Positions 16,020 to 24,017 of a stretch of DNA of 47,796 bases are shown here, piece by piece (the first letter of the stretch is position 1; every line of letters begins with the position of its first letter). A program made the translations under genes and the position numbers. This DNA is from Nitrosarchaeum sp. GTDB lineage: Archaea > Thermoproteota > Nitrososphaeria > Nitrososphaerales > Nitrosopumilaceae. The notes under the pieces are model-generated. The model was not told where the DNA came from and did no database searches. It saw only the letters and a program-made list of their open reading frames with translations. The stretch is from NCBI GenBank assembly GCA_018334095.1, contig JAGXTE010000048.1:1-47796 (forward strand), written 5' to 3'.

Positions 16020-16478
16020 TTATGCGATGATTTGAGGAATTCTTTGTCGTAATTCTTTGTCTTGTGCAATTCTTGGATGCATTGGATCTGCCAAGATAAC
16101 TTCAAACCAGTAATGCATACCGTCTTTGTAAACAAAGTATGAACCTAAAAGTTTCATGTTTGGATATCTTTCAAGTACTCTTCGTACTGCAACTGTCTTC
16201 ATGTCATCATCTGCTTTGATTCGAGTAACACCAAGATGTTTTGGTCTTCTTCCAGCAACTGGTCTTTGTTTTCGCATACCACCAGTACCAACTCTCATTC
16301 TAACAACAACAATGCCTTGTTTTGCTTTGTAGCCTAATCTGCGAGCTCTTTGCAAACGACTTGGTCTATCTATACGAGTAATGGCATTATCTTTACGCCA
16401 TTCTACTACTCTTTCTCTAATTTCTGGAGTATTCTCTTTCCATAATTTGATCCAAGTTTTGTCTTGTATACTAGGCAT
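16020..16478 (-). CDS. rpl15e: Large-subunit ribosomal protein L15e
   Basis: A basic 152-aa protein with the L15e core RPSRLQRARRLGYKAKQGIVVVRMRVGTGG, a GRRPKHLGVTRIK segment, and the C-terminal LLGSYFVYKDGMHYWFEVILADPMHPRI, which match archaeal and eukaryotic L15e. It binds 23S rRNA in the large subunit. The start ATG 16478 is supported by a TATA-like box (16500-16508) 26 nt away. A structured element of about 84 nt lies just upstream of that promoter. Confidence 0.95.
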   Translation of the reverse strand: MPSIQDKTWIKLWKENTPEIRERVVEWRKDNAITRIDRPSRLQRARRLGYKAKQGIVVVRMRVGTGGMRKQRPVAGRRPKHLGVTRIKADDDMKTVAVRRVLERYPNMKLLGSYFVYKDGMHYWFEVILADPMHPRIAQDKELRQRIPQIIA

Positions 16479-16499
16479 ATCGATTTTAGTAAAATCACC

Positions 16500-16508
16500 C
16501 TTTAATAA
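16500..16508 (-). promoter_or_regulatory. TATA box of rpl15e
   Basis: On the minus strand TTATTAAAG is centred 26 nt before the L15e ATG. An overlapping ATTTAAGT (16508-16515) could serve instead and give a 7-nt leader. Confidence 0.45.
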
Positions 16509-16517
16509 CTTAAATCG

Positions 16518-16601
16518 TCAAGCAGCACCGGTAAGCAATCAAAATGCTCCTTGAGTGGGTATTTCAACCGCACCCAAAGAGTTTGCATCCGCAGAAAACT
16601 C
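16518..16601. ncRNA. Candidate structured RNA: three adjacent hairpins in a GC-rich island
   Basis: In the 208-bp gap between divergent genes, about 84 nt are near half G+C, well above the surroundings. They fold into three consecutive stems separated by 1-2 nt. Stem 1 is TCAAG/CTTGA, a C-C mismatch, then AGCA/TGCT (16518-16554). Stem 2 is TGGGT/ACCCA (16556-16576). Stem 3 is GAGTT/AACTC enclosing TGC/GCA with a 4-nt loop (16579-16601). Read on the minus strand, a TATA-like TTTTTAATG (16624-16632) would start transcription right at stem 3, making this either a free RNA or an upstream leader of rpl15e. On the plus strand, TTTTAGTAA near 16485 could also serve. There is no tRNA, C/D-box or clear H/ACA signature. 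Confidence 0.4.
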
Positions 16602-16656
16602 GATGAATCATGTCACCATATTTCATTAAAAAGGATTTCTGAGCATAGATTTGAGA

Positions 16657-16665
16657 TTTTTATTA
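16657..16665 (+). promoter_or_regulatory. TATA box of the exported-protein gene at 16687
   Basis: TTTTTATTA is centred exactly 26 nt before ATG 16687, which supports that start over an upstream in-frame TTG at 16651. Confidence 0.5.
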
Positions 16666-16686
16666 AGTAATCATAAAGAAAACCAG

Positions 16687-17316
16687 ATGAAGGCAATACA
16701 AGGGATACTCATCATGGCTTTGGTGGTCTTTGGCACTCTACCATTTGTTTACGCCATACCTTCTGTTGAAATTGTAATGGAAAAGACCACTTACAATTAT
16801 TGTGAAAAATTATTCTATACCATTAAGGTCTCTGAAATTACTGGTGACCCTGCAATTTTACACATTACAGATCAAGCAGGAAAAACAAGTAGTGCAATTC
16901 CAATTCCAATATCTAATTTAGAAACTCCTATCCCATCAGTGATGCCATTTGAGGCAGAAATTTTTCCTCCAGGAAAATATGTTTTAGATGTTAAATATTC
17001 TGGGGGAGAAGATACGATATCATTTGATTTATTGGATTCGGAAAATGTTTGCATATCAACTGTAATGAAACAGTTTGCATTTAGTTGGCTTAACAACCAA
17101 ATTTCTGATGGGTTTTTCATAGATGCAATAAATAAATTTGTAGATAAAAAAGTAATTAAAATTCCAGATAACTTTAGCGAAAAAAATCTTCAAGATATAC
17201 ATATACCAAGTTGGGTAAAAAATGTAGTTACATGGTGGCTTGAAGAAAAAATTTCAGATGATGAAGCAGCAAAAGCAATTCAATATTTAATTAACAAAGA
17301 AATTATCGTAATTTAA
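16687..17316 (+). CDS. Exported thaumarchaeal protein with C-terminal IPSWVK/WW repeats
   Basis: About 209 aa from ATG 16687: signal peptide MKAIQGILIMALVVFGTL...VYA, an Ig-like or C2-like beta domain (about 25-115), then two helical repeats of about 45 aa. These carry FAFSWLNNQISDGFFIDAI and IPSWVKNVVTWWLEEKISD, each followed by an (I/L)(I/V)NK segment. The IPxWVKxxxxWW repeat is common at the ends of thaumarchaeal exported proteins; its role is unknown. The next gene begins 3 bp later, so the two form a unit. Confidence 0.75.
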   Translation: MKAIQGILIMALVVFGTLPFVYAIPSVEIVMEKTTYNYCEKLFYTIKVSEITGDPAILHITDQAGKTSSAIPIPISNLETPIPSVMPFEAEIFPPGKYVLDVKYSGGEDTISFDLLDSENVCISTVMKQFAFSWLNNQISDGFFIDAINKFVDKKVIKIPDNFSEKNLQDIHIPSWVKNVVTWWLEEKISDDEAAKAIQYLINKEIIVI

Positions 17317-17319
17317 AAA

Positions 17320-17829
17320 ATGAACAAATACTCCAAGATAACACTAGTAGCAATAATTGTCATAATAATTCCATTTGCATATTCAGTATTGAACATAATT
17401 GCAGCAGAACAGTTACAATTCAAATGGAGTAAAGACAAGTTCAGTTTTTTTGAATTATCAAATGGCGGAGATGTGGAGTTTTGTAATACTATGCCATATT
17501 GGATGAGTCTTAACAAATTTGAAATAATTACGTTTTATGATATGAAACAAAACGGAATATTTACCGTATATCCACTTACAATAAATCCATCATCAACTGC
17601 TATTCAAAAAGGAGTATTTTCCTCTCAAGAGTTTACTACAGCACAATATGTGTTCATGAACTTAGATTTTGAATTCGATGGAGGCGATATCAGAATAGAC
17701 CCAAACAAGTTGTATGTAATGGTAAACATCAACACTCCAATTATTGGAATAATTCCATATACCACTACTTTACAATATTCAGGATTTGAATTTAGTAATT
17801 TAATGAATAATGAAAAATTAAGTTGTTAG
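17320..17829 (+). CDS. Membrane-anchored protein of unknown function
   Basis: 169 aa with one N-terminal transmembrane anchor or signal (residues 8-27) and an extracytoplasmic beta-rich domain rich in aromatic residues (QFKWSKDKFSFFELSNGGDVEFCN). It has two widely spaced cysteines (about 53 and 169, the last residue), which could form a disulfide. No family is recognised. It follows the previous exported-protein gene by 3 bp, indicating joint expression. Confidence 0.65.
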   Translation: MNKYSKITLVAIIVIIIPFAYSVLNIIAAEQLQFKWSKDKFSFFELSNGGDVEFCNTMPYWMSLNKFEIITFYDMKQNGIFTVYPLTINPSSTAIQKGVFSSQEFTTAQYVFMNLDFEFDGGDIRIDPNKLYVMVNINTPIIGIIPYTTTLQYSGFEFSNLMNNEKLSC

Positions 17830-17830
17830 A

Positions 17831-18682
17831 TTATTTGCTACTCTTACTTGCTTTTGACATTATAGCCAAAACAAGTCCAATAGTTCCTGCAATGACAAAT
17901 GCTGCAACAACTCCAATGACTAGCTGTTTTCCTAATCCTTGAGGTGTAACTTCAGATTCCGTAACTGGTTCTGCTACACATTCGCCACCTTCAAGAACAG
18001 TTCCAGGTCCACATCTTTCATCTAAAACACAAACACCATCTTGTAGAATTGTTCCAGGTCCACATTCTGTCTTTGGTTTTTCATCTACAGGTTTCTCAAC
18101 AATTGGCGTGGGAACTTCCTCTTCAGGTTGAGTAACTTCCTCTTCCTCTTCAGGTTGAGTAACTTCCTCTTCCTCTTCAGGTTGAGTAACTTCCTCTTCC
18201 TCTTCAGGTATAGATCCAGATGAACCAAATTGAGAGCCAATAATTTCAATCTCCTCGGTTCCAGAAGGTAATGTAATGCTTAGAGTTCTACTTTGATCAG
18301 AGGTATTTGTTTCAGAAAATTCAGGCTCATCACCATCAACTAAAACGATGAAGTCATCATCTTCACCTTGATAAACAGAATCAAAAAAGTTTCTATCCAG
18401 TGTAATTTCCAAAGTTCCAGGAGAACCTGTAACATCCACTCCAATAATCAAAGAAATAAAATCAGCATCAGCGGTCATCGAAGAAACAGTTACTCCTGTG
18501 CCAGTATAATCAACATCATAAGAGACTCCATTCACTTCAACAGTGGAAGTCTCCGCATAAACAAAGGCTGAAGAAATGATTGCAATTATAATTAATCCAA
18601 TTGAGATTTTTGCAAGTGAACCCAAACTTGGCATTCTTCCTAGTCGGTCAGATTGTACATCCATACCTTGACTTCTCCGCAT
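17831..18682 (-). CDS. Exported single-anchor protein with acidic repeats and Cys-rich modules
   Basis: 283 aa. A hydrophobic signal (about residues 23-43) is followed by a beta domain (STVEVNGVSYDVDYTG... to IEIIGSQFG), three tandem 9-aa units of type EEEEEVTQP, and two small modules CGPGTxLxxGxCV. A C-terminal membrane helix (LVIGVVAAFVIAGTIGLVLAI) and SKASKSSK end complete it. The beta domain with its IEIIGS end resembles those in the CFI-box and PEFG proteins of this window. The start at 18682 leaves an unusually long n-region; Met 7 (18664) or Met 17 (18634) are alternatives. Surface-exposed and of unknown function. Confidence 0.72.
   Translation of the reverse strand: MRRSQGMDVQSDRLGRMPSLGSLAKISIGLIIIAIISSAFVYAETSTVEVNGVSYDVDYTGTGVTVSSMTADADFISLIIGVDVTGSPGTLEITLDRNFFDSVYQGEDDDFIVLVDGDEPEFSETNTSDQSRTLSITLPSGTEEIEIIGSQFGSSGSIPEEEEEVTQPEEEEEVTQPEEEEEVTQPEEEVPTPIVEKPVDEKPKTECGPGTILQDGVCVLDERCGPGTVLEGGECVAEPVTESEVTPQGLGKQLVIGVVAAFVIAGTIGLVLAIMSKASKSSK
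18121..18208 (-). repeat. 27-bp tandem repeat encoding EEEEEVTQP
   Basis: Three near-identical 27-bp units start at 18121, 18148 and 18175, with a partial fourth at 18202. They lie in frame in the exported-protein gene and encode an acidic stalk. There is no spacer diversity, so this is not CRISPR. Confidence 0.85.
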
Positions 18683-18780
18683 ATGGAGTTTCTACAAAAT
18701 CCGTCTTAAAAAGAATGAGGCGATATTTAATCACGTATCAGTCAAGCTTTTTTGGGTTATTCTTCTAGTTTACGCAGAAA

Positions 18781-19713
18781 TCAGATTACGCCACGCAGAA
18801 TCTGAATAATTTTCTCACCAATTATGTTGGCTGCCAAAGATTGAGCCTCCTTTGTCTGAGCCCCAATATGAGGAGTTAAAATGACATTATCCAACTCGGC
18901 TAATTTGTTTCCTATTGCAGGCTCTTTCTCAAATACATCCAAAGCAGCACCACCCAAATTACCATTTTTTATTGCTTCGTACAAAGCATCTTCATCAACT
19001 ACTCCGCCTCTAGAAGTATTGATAATTTTTGCAGTCTTTTTCATGGTAGTCATTTTTTGAGCATTAATCAAATGATATGTAGAGTCTAACAAAGGCACAT
19101 GAATTGAGATGTAATCGGAGCTTTGCAGCAATGTATCCAAATCAGCTTTCATCAATCCAACTTCTTTTGCAAACTCTTCATCAATTGGAACTACATCATA
19201 ACCAATAATGTTCATGTTAAGTCCTCTTGCAAGTCGTCCTAATCTTTTTCCAATATTTCCTAATCCAATAATTCCAAGATATTTGCCTTTAAGTTCTGTT
19301 CCTTTCAACTCACTCTTCAACCACTGACCATTTCTAATTGCTCTATCACCTCTTGCTGTTTGTCTAGACAATGTCAGCATAAATCCTAAAACTAATTCAG
19401 CAACAGCATTCATTGCACCTTCTGCAGCATTAATTACTCGAATGTTCTTTTCTTTAGCTGCCACTTGATCAACGTTATCTAATCCAACTCCAACTCGAGC
19501 AATGATTTTACATTTATCAGCTTTCTCAATCATCTCTCGTGTAATAGTAGTTCGACTTCGAACAATCACGATATTGAAATTAGAAATTTTTTCTTTAATC
19601 TGTTCAGGAGTAATTTTTGGTTCATAAGAAACTTTCAATCCATTATCCTGTAATATCTTATTCAAAACTGGATCTACTTCATCACAAATTAAAACAGAAT
19701 CATCAAATCCCAT
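18781..19713 (-). CDS. serA: D-3-phosphoglycerate dehydrogenase family protein
   Basis: 310-aa D-2-hydroxyacid dehydrogenase: NAD-binding GIIGLGNIGKRLGR (about 150-163), active-site Arg in INTSRGGVVDEDAL, a Glu in DVFEKEP, and His in LTPHIGAQTKEA. Short SerA forms like this lack the C-terminal ACT and ASB domains, so allosteric serine inhibition is not expected. The likely role is the first step of serine synthesis from 3-phosphoglycerate; other 2-hydroxyacids cannot be excluded from sequence alone. It is monocistronic, with a 67-bp upstream gap to the nirK terminator hairpin. Confidence 0.85.
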   Translation of the reverse strand: MGFDDSVLICDEVDPVLNKILQDNGLKVSYEPKITPEQIKEKISNFNIVIVRSRTTITREMIEKADKCKIIARVGVGLDNVDQVAAKEKNIRVINAAEGAMNAVAELVLGFMLTLSRQTARGDRAIRNGQWLKSELKGTELKGKYLGIIGLGNIGKRLGRLARGLNMNIIGYDVVPIDEEFAKEVGLMKADLDTLLQSSDYISIHVPLLDSTYHLINAQKMTTMKKTAKIINTSRGGVVDEDALYEAIKNGNLGGAALDVFEKEPAIGNKLAELDNVILTPHIGAQTKEAQSLAANIIGEKIIQILRGVI

Positions 19714-19756
19714 GTAATTAAGAAAAAAACTACAGAATATAACTCATTAAGAATAG

Positions 19757-19796
19757 AAAAAGAGAAAAAGTTGAATTTAGTACCTATCTAAGGTAC
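19757..19796 (-). terminator. Hairpin plus U-tract terminator of nirK
   Basis: A perfect 6-bp stem with 5-nt loop (GTACCT / AGGTAC, 19780-19796) overlaps the nirK stop codon. It is followed on the minus strand by CTTTTTCTCTTTTTC (complement of 19756-19770). Poly-U is the main archaeal termination signal; the hairpin may add strength or protect the 3' end. Confidence 0.6.
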
Positions 19797-21200
19797 TGGT
19801 GGTAATGTTGGTATTACTTCCCATAAAGGAATCATACCTGCATCTTTCATTTCAGAAGCTACTTCATCAGTGTATAGACCATGAATGTTTACTGCTGGAT
19901 GTGCAATGCTGTTCTTTCCCATTGGTGGGACAGCATCACTTGGGTTACCCAATGCATAAGCATATGATGGTACTGGTGCTGGAATTACTCCTGCATCGAC
20001 CAATCTTGGATTCAATCCAAATGGATCACCTGCTACAAATACTGTAGCTGCGCCAGTGTAAATTGCTGCATAGTCGTGATTAACTGCTGCATATGCACCT
20101 GGTTCATCAAATACCAAATCAACAATCATTCCTTGTGAGCCACCGAGTAACCATGTTTCAGTTGCTGCGGATTGTACTCTGTTACCTTGTGTAACTCTGT
20201 CCAAGATTTCACCAACAATGTGGAAAAATACTGGTTCGTTACCTTGGTTTTCAACAAAGAGTCTTACATGTTGATCATTTTCAACAAATAAGAGTTGTGA
20301 TTGGTACTGCTTGTGTTCAAGTCCATTCCATGGTTGTGCAACAAAGATGTTCTTGTTTGCATCACCTTTTACAAGGATGTTATGTAACATGTTTGGTACA
20401 TAACCGAATTGCATTCCGTTAACAACTGTTGCAGTGTTTTGATGTCCGAACATTTTTCCGGCATCATAATTACCTTCAGGTGTAAGGTACAATTGGTTGT
20501 ATTGGAGTGTGAACTCTAATGCATCTGCATCGTAGAACTGTCTGTCCAATGTTACTTTGCCATTACTAACTGCTGTTTTCTCGACCATTAATTTGTTGTA
20601 ACCATCGATTGGGTCAACAATTGTTAGTCCGTACATGCCGGAAAGAACGTGTTGATCCATTCCAATGAGTTTGACACCAGAACAATGGTATTTGAAAACA
20701 CCAGCTGCTTCTGCAATGTAACAGTATTGACTTGTTTCACCCGGATTAACGGATTCAAAGTTTCCTGCAGACATTTGTGATGCATGCATGTCGTTACCGT
20801 GTCCAGTAACTTCATCTGCTGGGATTGTTAGTGTCATTTTTACGACATCGCCTTGAGTAACTCTTAGTGTTGGTCCTGGGACTTGTCCACTAAAGGTCAT
20901 TGCATTGAATGTCTTTCCTCCCATGATTGGAAGGGAAACACTTTCACCAGTCAAATTGAACTCTACGACTTTTCGTCCAGAGTCTGCTAATGCGCCACAA
21001 TCAGTTTCTGCGAATGCCTCTGGCATTACAAGCTGTAAACCGCCCATTTGATGGATTTGTTCAATTACATCGGCGTTCATTTTTGAAACGTCGAGTGATT
21101 GTCCACCAATTTGGGTTTGTGTGTATGTGCTTCCGAATAAGGTTGCCCCCATTACAGCTACTGCTGCAATAGTAAAGAGCATACTGATACGCTTATTCAT
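19788..21200 (-). CDS. nirK: NirK-type copper nitrite reductase / multicopper oxidase
   Basis: Exported two-domain cupredoxin enzyme of 470 aa. From the ATG at 21200, landmarks are: type 1 His134, catalytic Asp137 and type 2 His139 (spacing H-x2-D-x-H as in classical NirK), type 2 His172 next to type 1 Cys173, type 1 His184 and Met189, and a later type 2 His in FFHIVGE. The spacing from Cys to the His/Met ligands is two residues longer than in denitrifier NirK. Thaumarchaeal NirK is highly expressed and reduces nitrite to NO during ammonia oxidation, probably on the outer face of the membrane. The start is set by the TATA box, which overlaps an upstream in-frame ATG at 21224. Confidence 0.92.
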   Translation of the reverse strand: MNKRISMLFTIAAVAVMGATLFGSTYTQTQIGGQSLDVSKMNADVIEQIHQMGGLQLVMPEAFAETDCGALADSGRKVVEFNLTGESVSLPIMGGKTFNAMTFSGQVPGPTLRVTQGDVVKMTLTIPADEVTGHGNDMHASQMSAGNFESVNPGETSQYCYIAEAAGVFKYHCSGVKLIGMDQHVLSGMYGLTIVDPIDGYNKLMVEKTAVSNGKVTLDRQFYDADALEFTLQYNQLYLTPEGNYDAGKMFGHQNTATVVNGMQFGYVPNMLHNILVKGDANKNIFVAQPWNGLEHKQYQSQLLFVENDQHVRLFVENQGNEPVFFHIVGEILDRVTQGNRVQSAATETWLLGGSQGMIVDLVFDEPGAYAAVNHDYAAIYTGAATVFVAGDPFGLNPRLVDAGVIPAPVPSYAYALGNPSDAVPPMGKNSIAHPAVNIHGLYTDEVASEMKDAGMIPLWEVIPTLPPVP

Positions 21201-21222
21201 AAAACAACGTGATTCATGTTTC

Positions 21223-21230
21223 ATATATAA
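21223..21230 (-). promoter_or_regulatory. Strong TATA box of nirK
   Basis: TTATATAT on the minus strand is centred 26 nt before ATG 21200. It overlaps the in-frame ATG at 21224, which therefore cannot be within the transcript if this box is used. Confidence 0.65.
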
Positions 21231-21310
21231 TAATTCCCATTTTACTCCCTAAAAATAAAAAAAAATCACTAGAAAAAGAATGAATAATGGTAAAATAAAG
21301 AAAAATCAAT

Positions 21311-22672
21311 ATGAAATTCAGATTAGATGAAGATTCGCTAGGCAAAGTCCAAATTCCTTCTGACGCATATTATGGAGCATTTACTGGAAGAGCAGTTAAA
21401 CAGTATCATGTGACAGGAAACAAAGCACATCCAAATTTAATAAAATCATTTGTCATGATAAAAAGATCTGCAGCAATTGCAAACATGAAGACAAAAGCAA
21501 TTGATGCTAAACGTGGAAATGCAATAGTTTCTGCATGTGATAAAATACTAACAGGAAAATTCACAGATCAATTTGTAATTGATATGATCAATTCTGGTGC
21601 TGGAACTGCATTCAACATGAATTCAAATGAAGTCATTGCAAATGTTGCTCTAGAAATATTACACAAAAAGAAAGGTCAGTATCAACATCTACATCCAAAT
21701 GATCATGTAAACATGTCACAATCAAGTAACGATACATATCCAACAGCAATGCATGTTGCAATTCTAATTAATCTAAAAGATACAATTCCCGCAATCGACC
21801 TATTAATAAAATCATTAACAAAAAAAGCAAAAGAATTTTCATCATTTAAAAAAATTGGAAGAACCCATTTGATGGATGCATTACCAGTAACACTTGGAAG
21901 TGAATTTACAGCTTATGCCACATCAATTACAAAAGCACGAAATGTAATTGTTTCATCTCAAAAAGAATTACAAAACATAGCACTGGGAGGAACTGCTGTC
22001 GGTACTGGAGCCAACACTCCAAAAGGTTATAGAAAAATTGCAATAGCAGAACTTGCAAAGATTTCAAAATTATCTCTAGTTCCAGAAAAAGATATGCAGT
22101 TTGGATTGCAAAGTAAATTTGCAGTAGCAAATCTTTCAGGGGCATTACGTAACTTAGCACTTGAAATTGGCAAACTTGCAAACGACATTAGATTGATGGC
22201 TTCAGGTCCAGTTGCAGGCCTATCAGAATTAGGAATTCCAGCTGTACATGCAGGGTCTTCCATCATGCCAGGCAAAGTAAACCCATCACTAGCAGAATGT
22301 ATGAACATGGTTTGTTTTAACATAATTGGAAATGATACTGCCGTATCATATGCAGCACAAAGTGGACAGTTTGAACTAAATGTAATGATGCCAGGTATGC
22401 TAAAGTGCATGCTTGAATCTACAGATATGTTGAAAAATTTCTTACCAATATTTTCTGCAAATCTAATTGATGGGCTATCTGCAAACAAAGAAAAACTTCA
22501 AAGCAACATAGAGAACAGTCCCGTAATTGTTACACTTCTAACCCCAAAAATCGGATATCTAAAATCTGCAGAACTATTCAAAGAGTCCCTAAAAACTGGA
22601 AAATCAATTAGAGAATTAGTCACATCAAAGAAACTGATGGATAATAAAGAAATTGATGCACTGTTTAGATAA
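21311..22672 (+). CDS. fumC: Class II fumarase / aspartase superfamily lyase (fumarase favoured)
   Basis: 453 aa with the superfamily signature GSSIMPGKVNPS near residue 317. Three features favour fumarase over aspartate ammonia-lyase: GKVNP rather than AKVNP, SSNDTYPTAMH rather than the aspartase-type STNDAYPTG, and GRTHLMDA with the His found in fumarases. The N terminus (IPSDAYYGAFTGRAVKQYHVTG) is more aspartase-like, so the assignment is not absolute. Fumarase would serve the oxidative TCA segment and the 3-hydroxypropionate/4-hydroxybutyrate carbon fixation cycle. The next gene starts 3 bp downstream. Confidence 0.82.
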   Translation: MKFRLDEDSLGKVQIPSDAYYGAFTGRAVKQYHVTGNKAHPNLIKSFVMIKRSAAIANMKTKAIDAKRGNAIVSACDKILTGKFTDQFVIDMINSGAGTAFNMNSNEVIANVALEILHKKKGQYQHLHPNDHVNMSQSSNDTYPTAMHVAILINLKDTIPAIDLLIKSLTKKAKEFSSFKKIGRTHLMDALPVTLGSEFTAYATSITKARNVIVSSQKELQNIALGGTAVGTGANTPKGYRKIAIAELAKISKLSLVPEKDMQFGLQSKFAVANLSGALRNLALEIGKLANDIRLMASGPVAGLSELGIPAVHAGSSIMPGKVNPSLAECMNMVCFNIIGNDTAVSYAAQSGQFELNVMMPGMLKCMLESTDMLKNFLPIFSANLIDGLSANKEKLQSNIENSPVIVTLLTPKIGYLKSAELFKESLKTGKSIRELVTSKKLMDNKEIDALFR

Positions 22673-22675
22673 ATC

Positions 22676-23944
22676 ATGGCAAAGATTTTCGTAGAAGCAT
22701 ATGGATGTTCTGCTAGTTTTGCAGACTCGGAAATGATTTCAGGATTGATTGTAAATGGAGGTCATACACTAGTCAAAGATTCTTCAGAATCAGATTTGAA
22801 TATAGTAGTAACATGTTCGGTAAAAGATTCAACTGCAAATAAAATGATACATCGAATTAATTCTCTGAAATCAAAACCGTTAGTTGTTGCAGGTTGTCTT
22901 CCAAAGGCTGAACAAAATACAGTAGAAAAGATCACTCAAAAAGCAAGCTTGTTAGGGCCAAACTCATTAGGAAAGACATTACAAGTTATAGATTCAACAT
23001 TAAGAGGAGTAAAACAGATAGCATTAGAAGATTCTGATCTATCAAAAGTAGGATTACCAAAAGTAAGATTGAACCCGGTAATTGGAATTATTGAAATTGC
23101 AAGTGGTTGTATGAGTGAATGTACTTTTTGTCAGACCAAATTATCTAAAGGCGATCTCAAAAGTTACAGATTAGGAGATATCGTCAGACAGGTTGAAACT
23201 GAAATTAGTGAAGGATGTAAAGAAATTTGGTTAACTTCTACAGATAATGGATGTTATGGTTTGGATATCAATACCGATTTGCCTACTTTGATAAATGCAG
23301 TAACAGAGATTCCAGAGGATTTTATGATAAGAGTAGGCATGATGAACCCAATGTATATGCCAAGAATAAAGAATGAATTGATAAAGTCATTTGATAGCGA
23401 TAAAGTTTACAAATTTCTACATATCCCAGTACAGAGCGGCAGCGATAAGGTCCTAAACGATATGAAACGTGGCCATACTGTAAACACGGTAAAAGAAGTA
23501 GTAAAAAAATCCAAAGAGCGATTTGAAAACTTTACAATTTCAACTGATATCATAGTAGGATTTCCATCAGAAACAAATGAAGATTTTGAGAAAACATTCG
23601 AACTCATTAATGAAATACGCCCAGACATCGTGAATCTTTCAAAGTATAGTGCAAGACCAGGTACAGAAGCTGCAGAATGGGACCAAATAGATGCATCAGA
23701 AGTGAAAAGAAGAAGCAGAATCATCTTCAATCAAATAAATAAAATCTCATTAGAGAATAACCAAAAATGGGTCGGTTGGAAAGGCAAAGTTTTGTTTGAT
23801 GAAGAGACTAGCGAGGGCATTAAAGGAAGAAACGAGGCATACAAATCAGTATTTGTCAAAGACAAAATTAAGATCGGTCAGACTCATACAGTCGAAATAA
23901 CAGATGCAACTACGCACAGTATTCTTGGAAAGATCGTAAGCTAA
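22676..23944 (+). CDS. Archaeal MiaB-like tRNA methylthiotransferase (t6A to ms2t6A)
   Basis: 422-aa radical-SAM enzyme. The N-terminal UPF0004 domain carries cluster-ligand cysteines in YGCSASFADSEM, TCSVKDSTANK and VAGCLPKAE. The radical-SAM motif is GCMSECTFCQTK (CxxxCxxC). A C-terminal TRAM domain (from about residue 360) binds tRNA. Archaeal members of this subfamily (MtaB/Cdkal1-like) add a methylthio group to t6A37 of ANN-decoding tRNAs. The partner lyase upstream is functionally unrelated; the operon is probably only organisational. Confidence 0.9.
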   Translation: MAKIFVEAYGCSASFADSEMISGLIVNGGHTLVKDSSESDLNIVVTCSVKDSTANKMIHRINSLKSKPLVVAGCLPKAEQNTVEKITQKASLLGPNSLGKTLQVIDSTLRGVKQIALEDSDLSKVGLPKVRLNPVIGIIEIASGCMSECTFCQTKLSKGDLKSYRLGDIVRQVETEISEGCKEIWLTSTDNGCYGLDINTDLPTLINAVTEIPEDFMIRVGMMNPMYMPRIKNELIKSFDSDKVYKFLHIPVQSGSDKVLNDMKRGHTVNTVKEVVKKSKERFENFTISTDIIVGFPSETNEDFEKTFELINEIRPDIVNLSKYSARPGTEAAEWDQIDASEVKRRSRIIFNQINKISLENNQKWVGWKGKVLFDEETSEGIKGRNEAYKSVFVKDKIKIGQTHTVEITDATTHSILGKIVS

Positions 23945-23951
23945 TTTTTTT
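23945..23951 (+). terminator. Poly-T tract after the methylthiotransferase gene
   Basis: Seven T residues directly follow the stop codon, and the next gene has its own TATA-like box (TTTTTTATCC, about 23986-23995). This fits a simple archaeal oligo-U terminator. Confidence 0.45.
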
Positions 23952-24017
23952 AGATTGAAGATTTGATTAAAATAACGTAAGAAGGTTTTTTATCCAAATC
24001 AGAGAATAACACTTGAA

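Noticed and set aside
16019..16135. N-terminal extension of the CFI-box protein
   Set aside because: It would overlap the conserved C terminus of L15e and place the signal peptide about 40 residues inside the protein; TTG 16018 gives a normal signal peptide.
16518..16601. tRNA, C/D-box or H/ACA guide RNA identity for the three-hairpin element
   Set aside because: No acceptor stem/T-loop arrangement, no paired C (RTGATGA) and D (CTGA) boxes, and no ACA at a plausible 3' end.
18121..18208. Short direct repeats, possible CRISPR or mobile-element remnant
   Set aside because: In-frame 27-bp units inside an exported-protein gene, without spacers or flanking cas genes.
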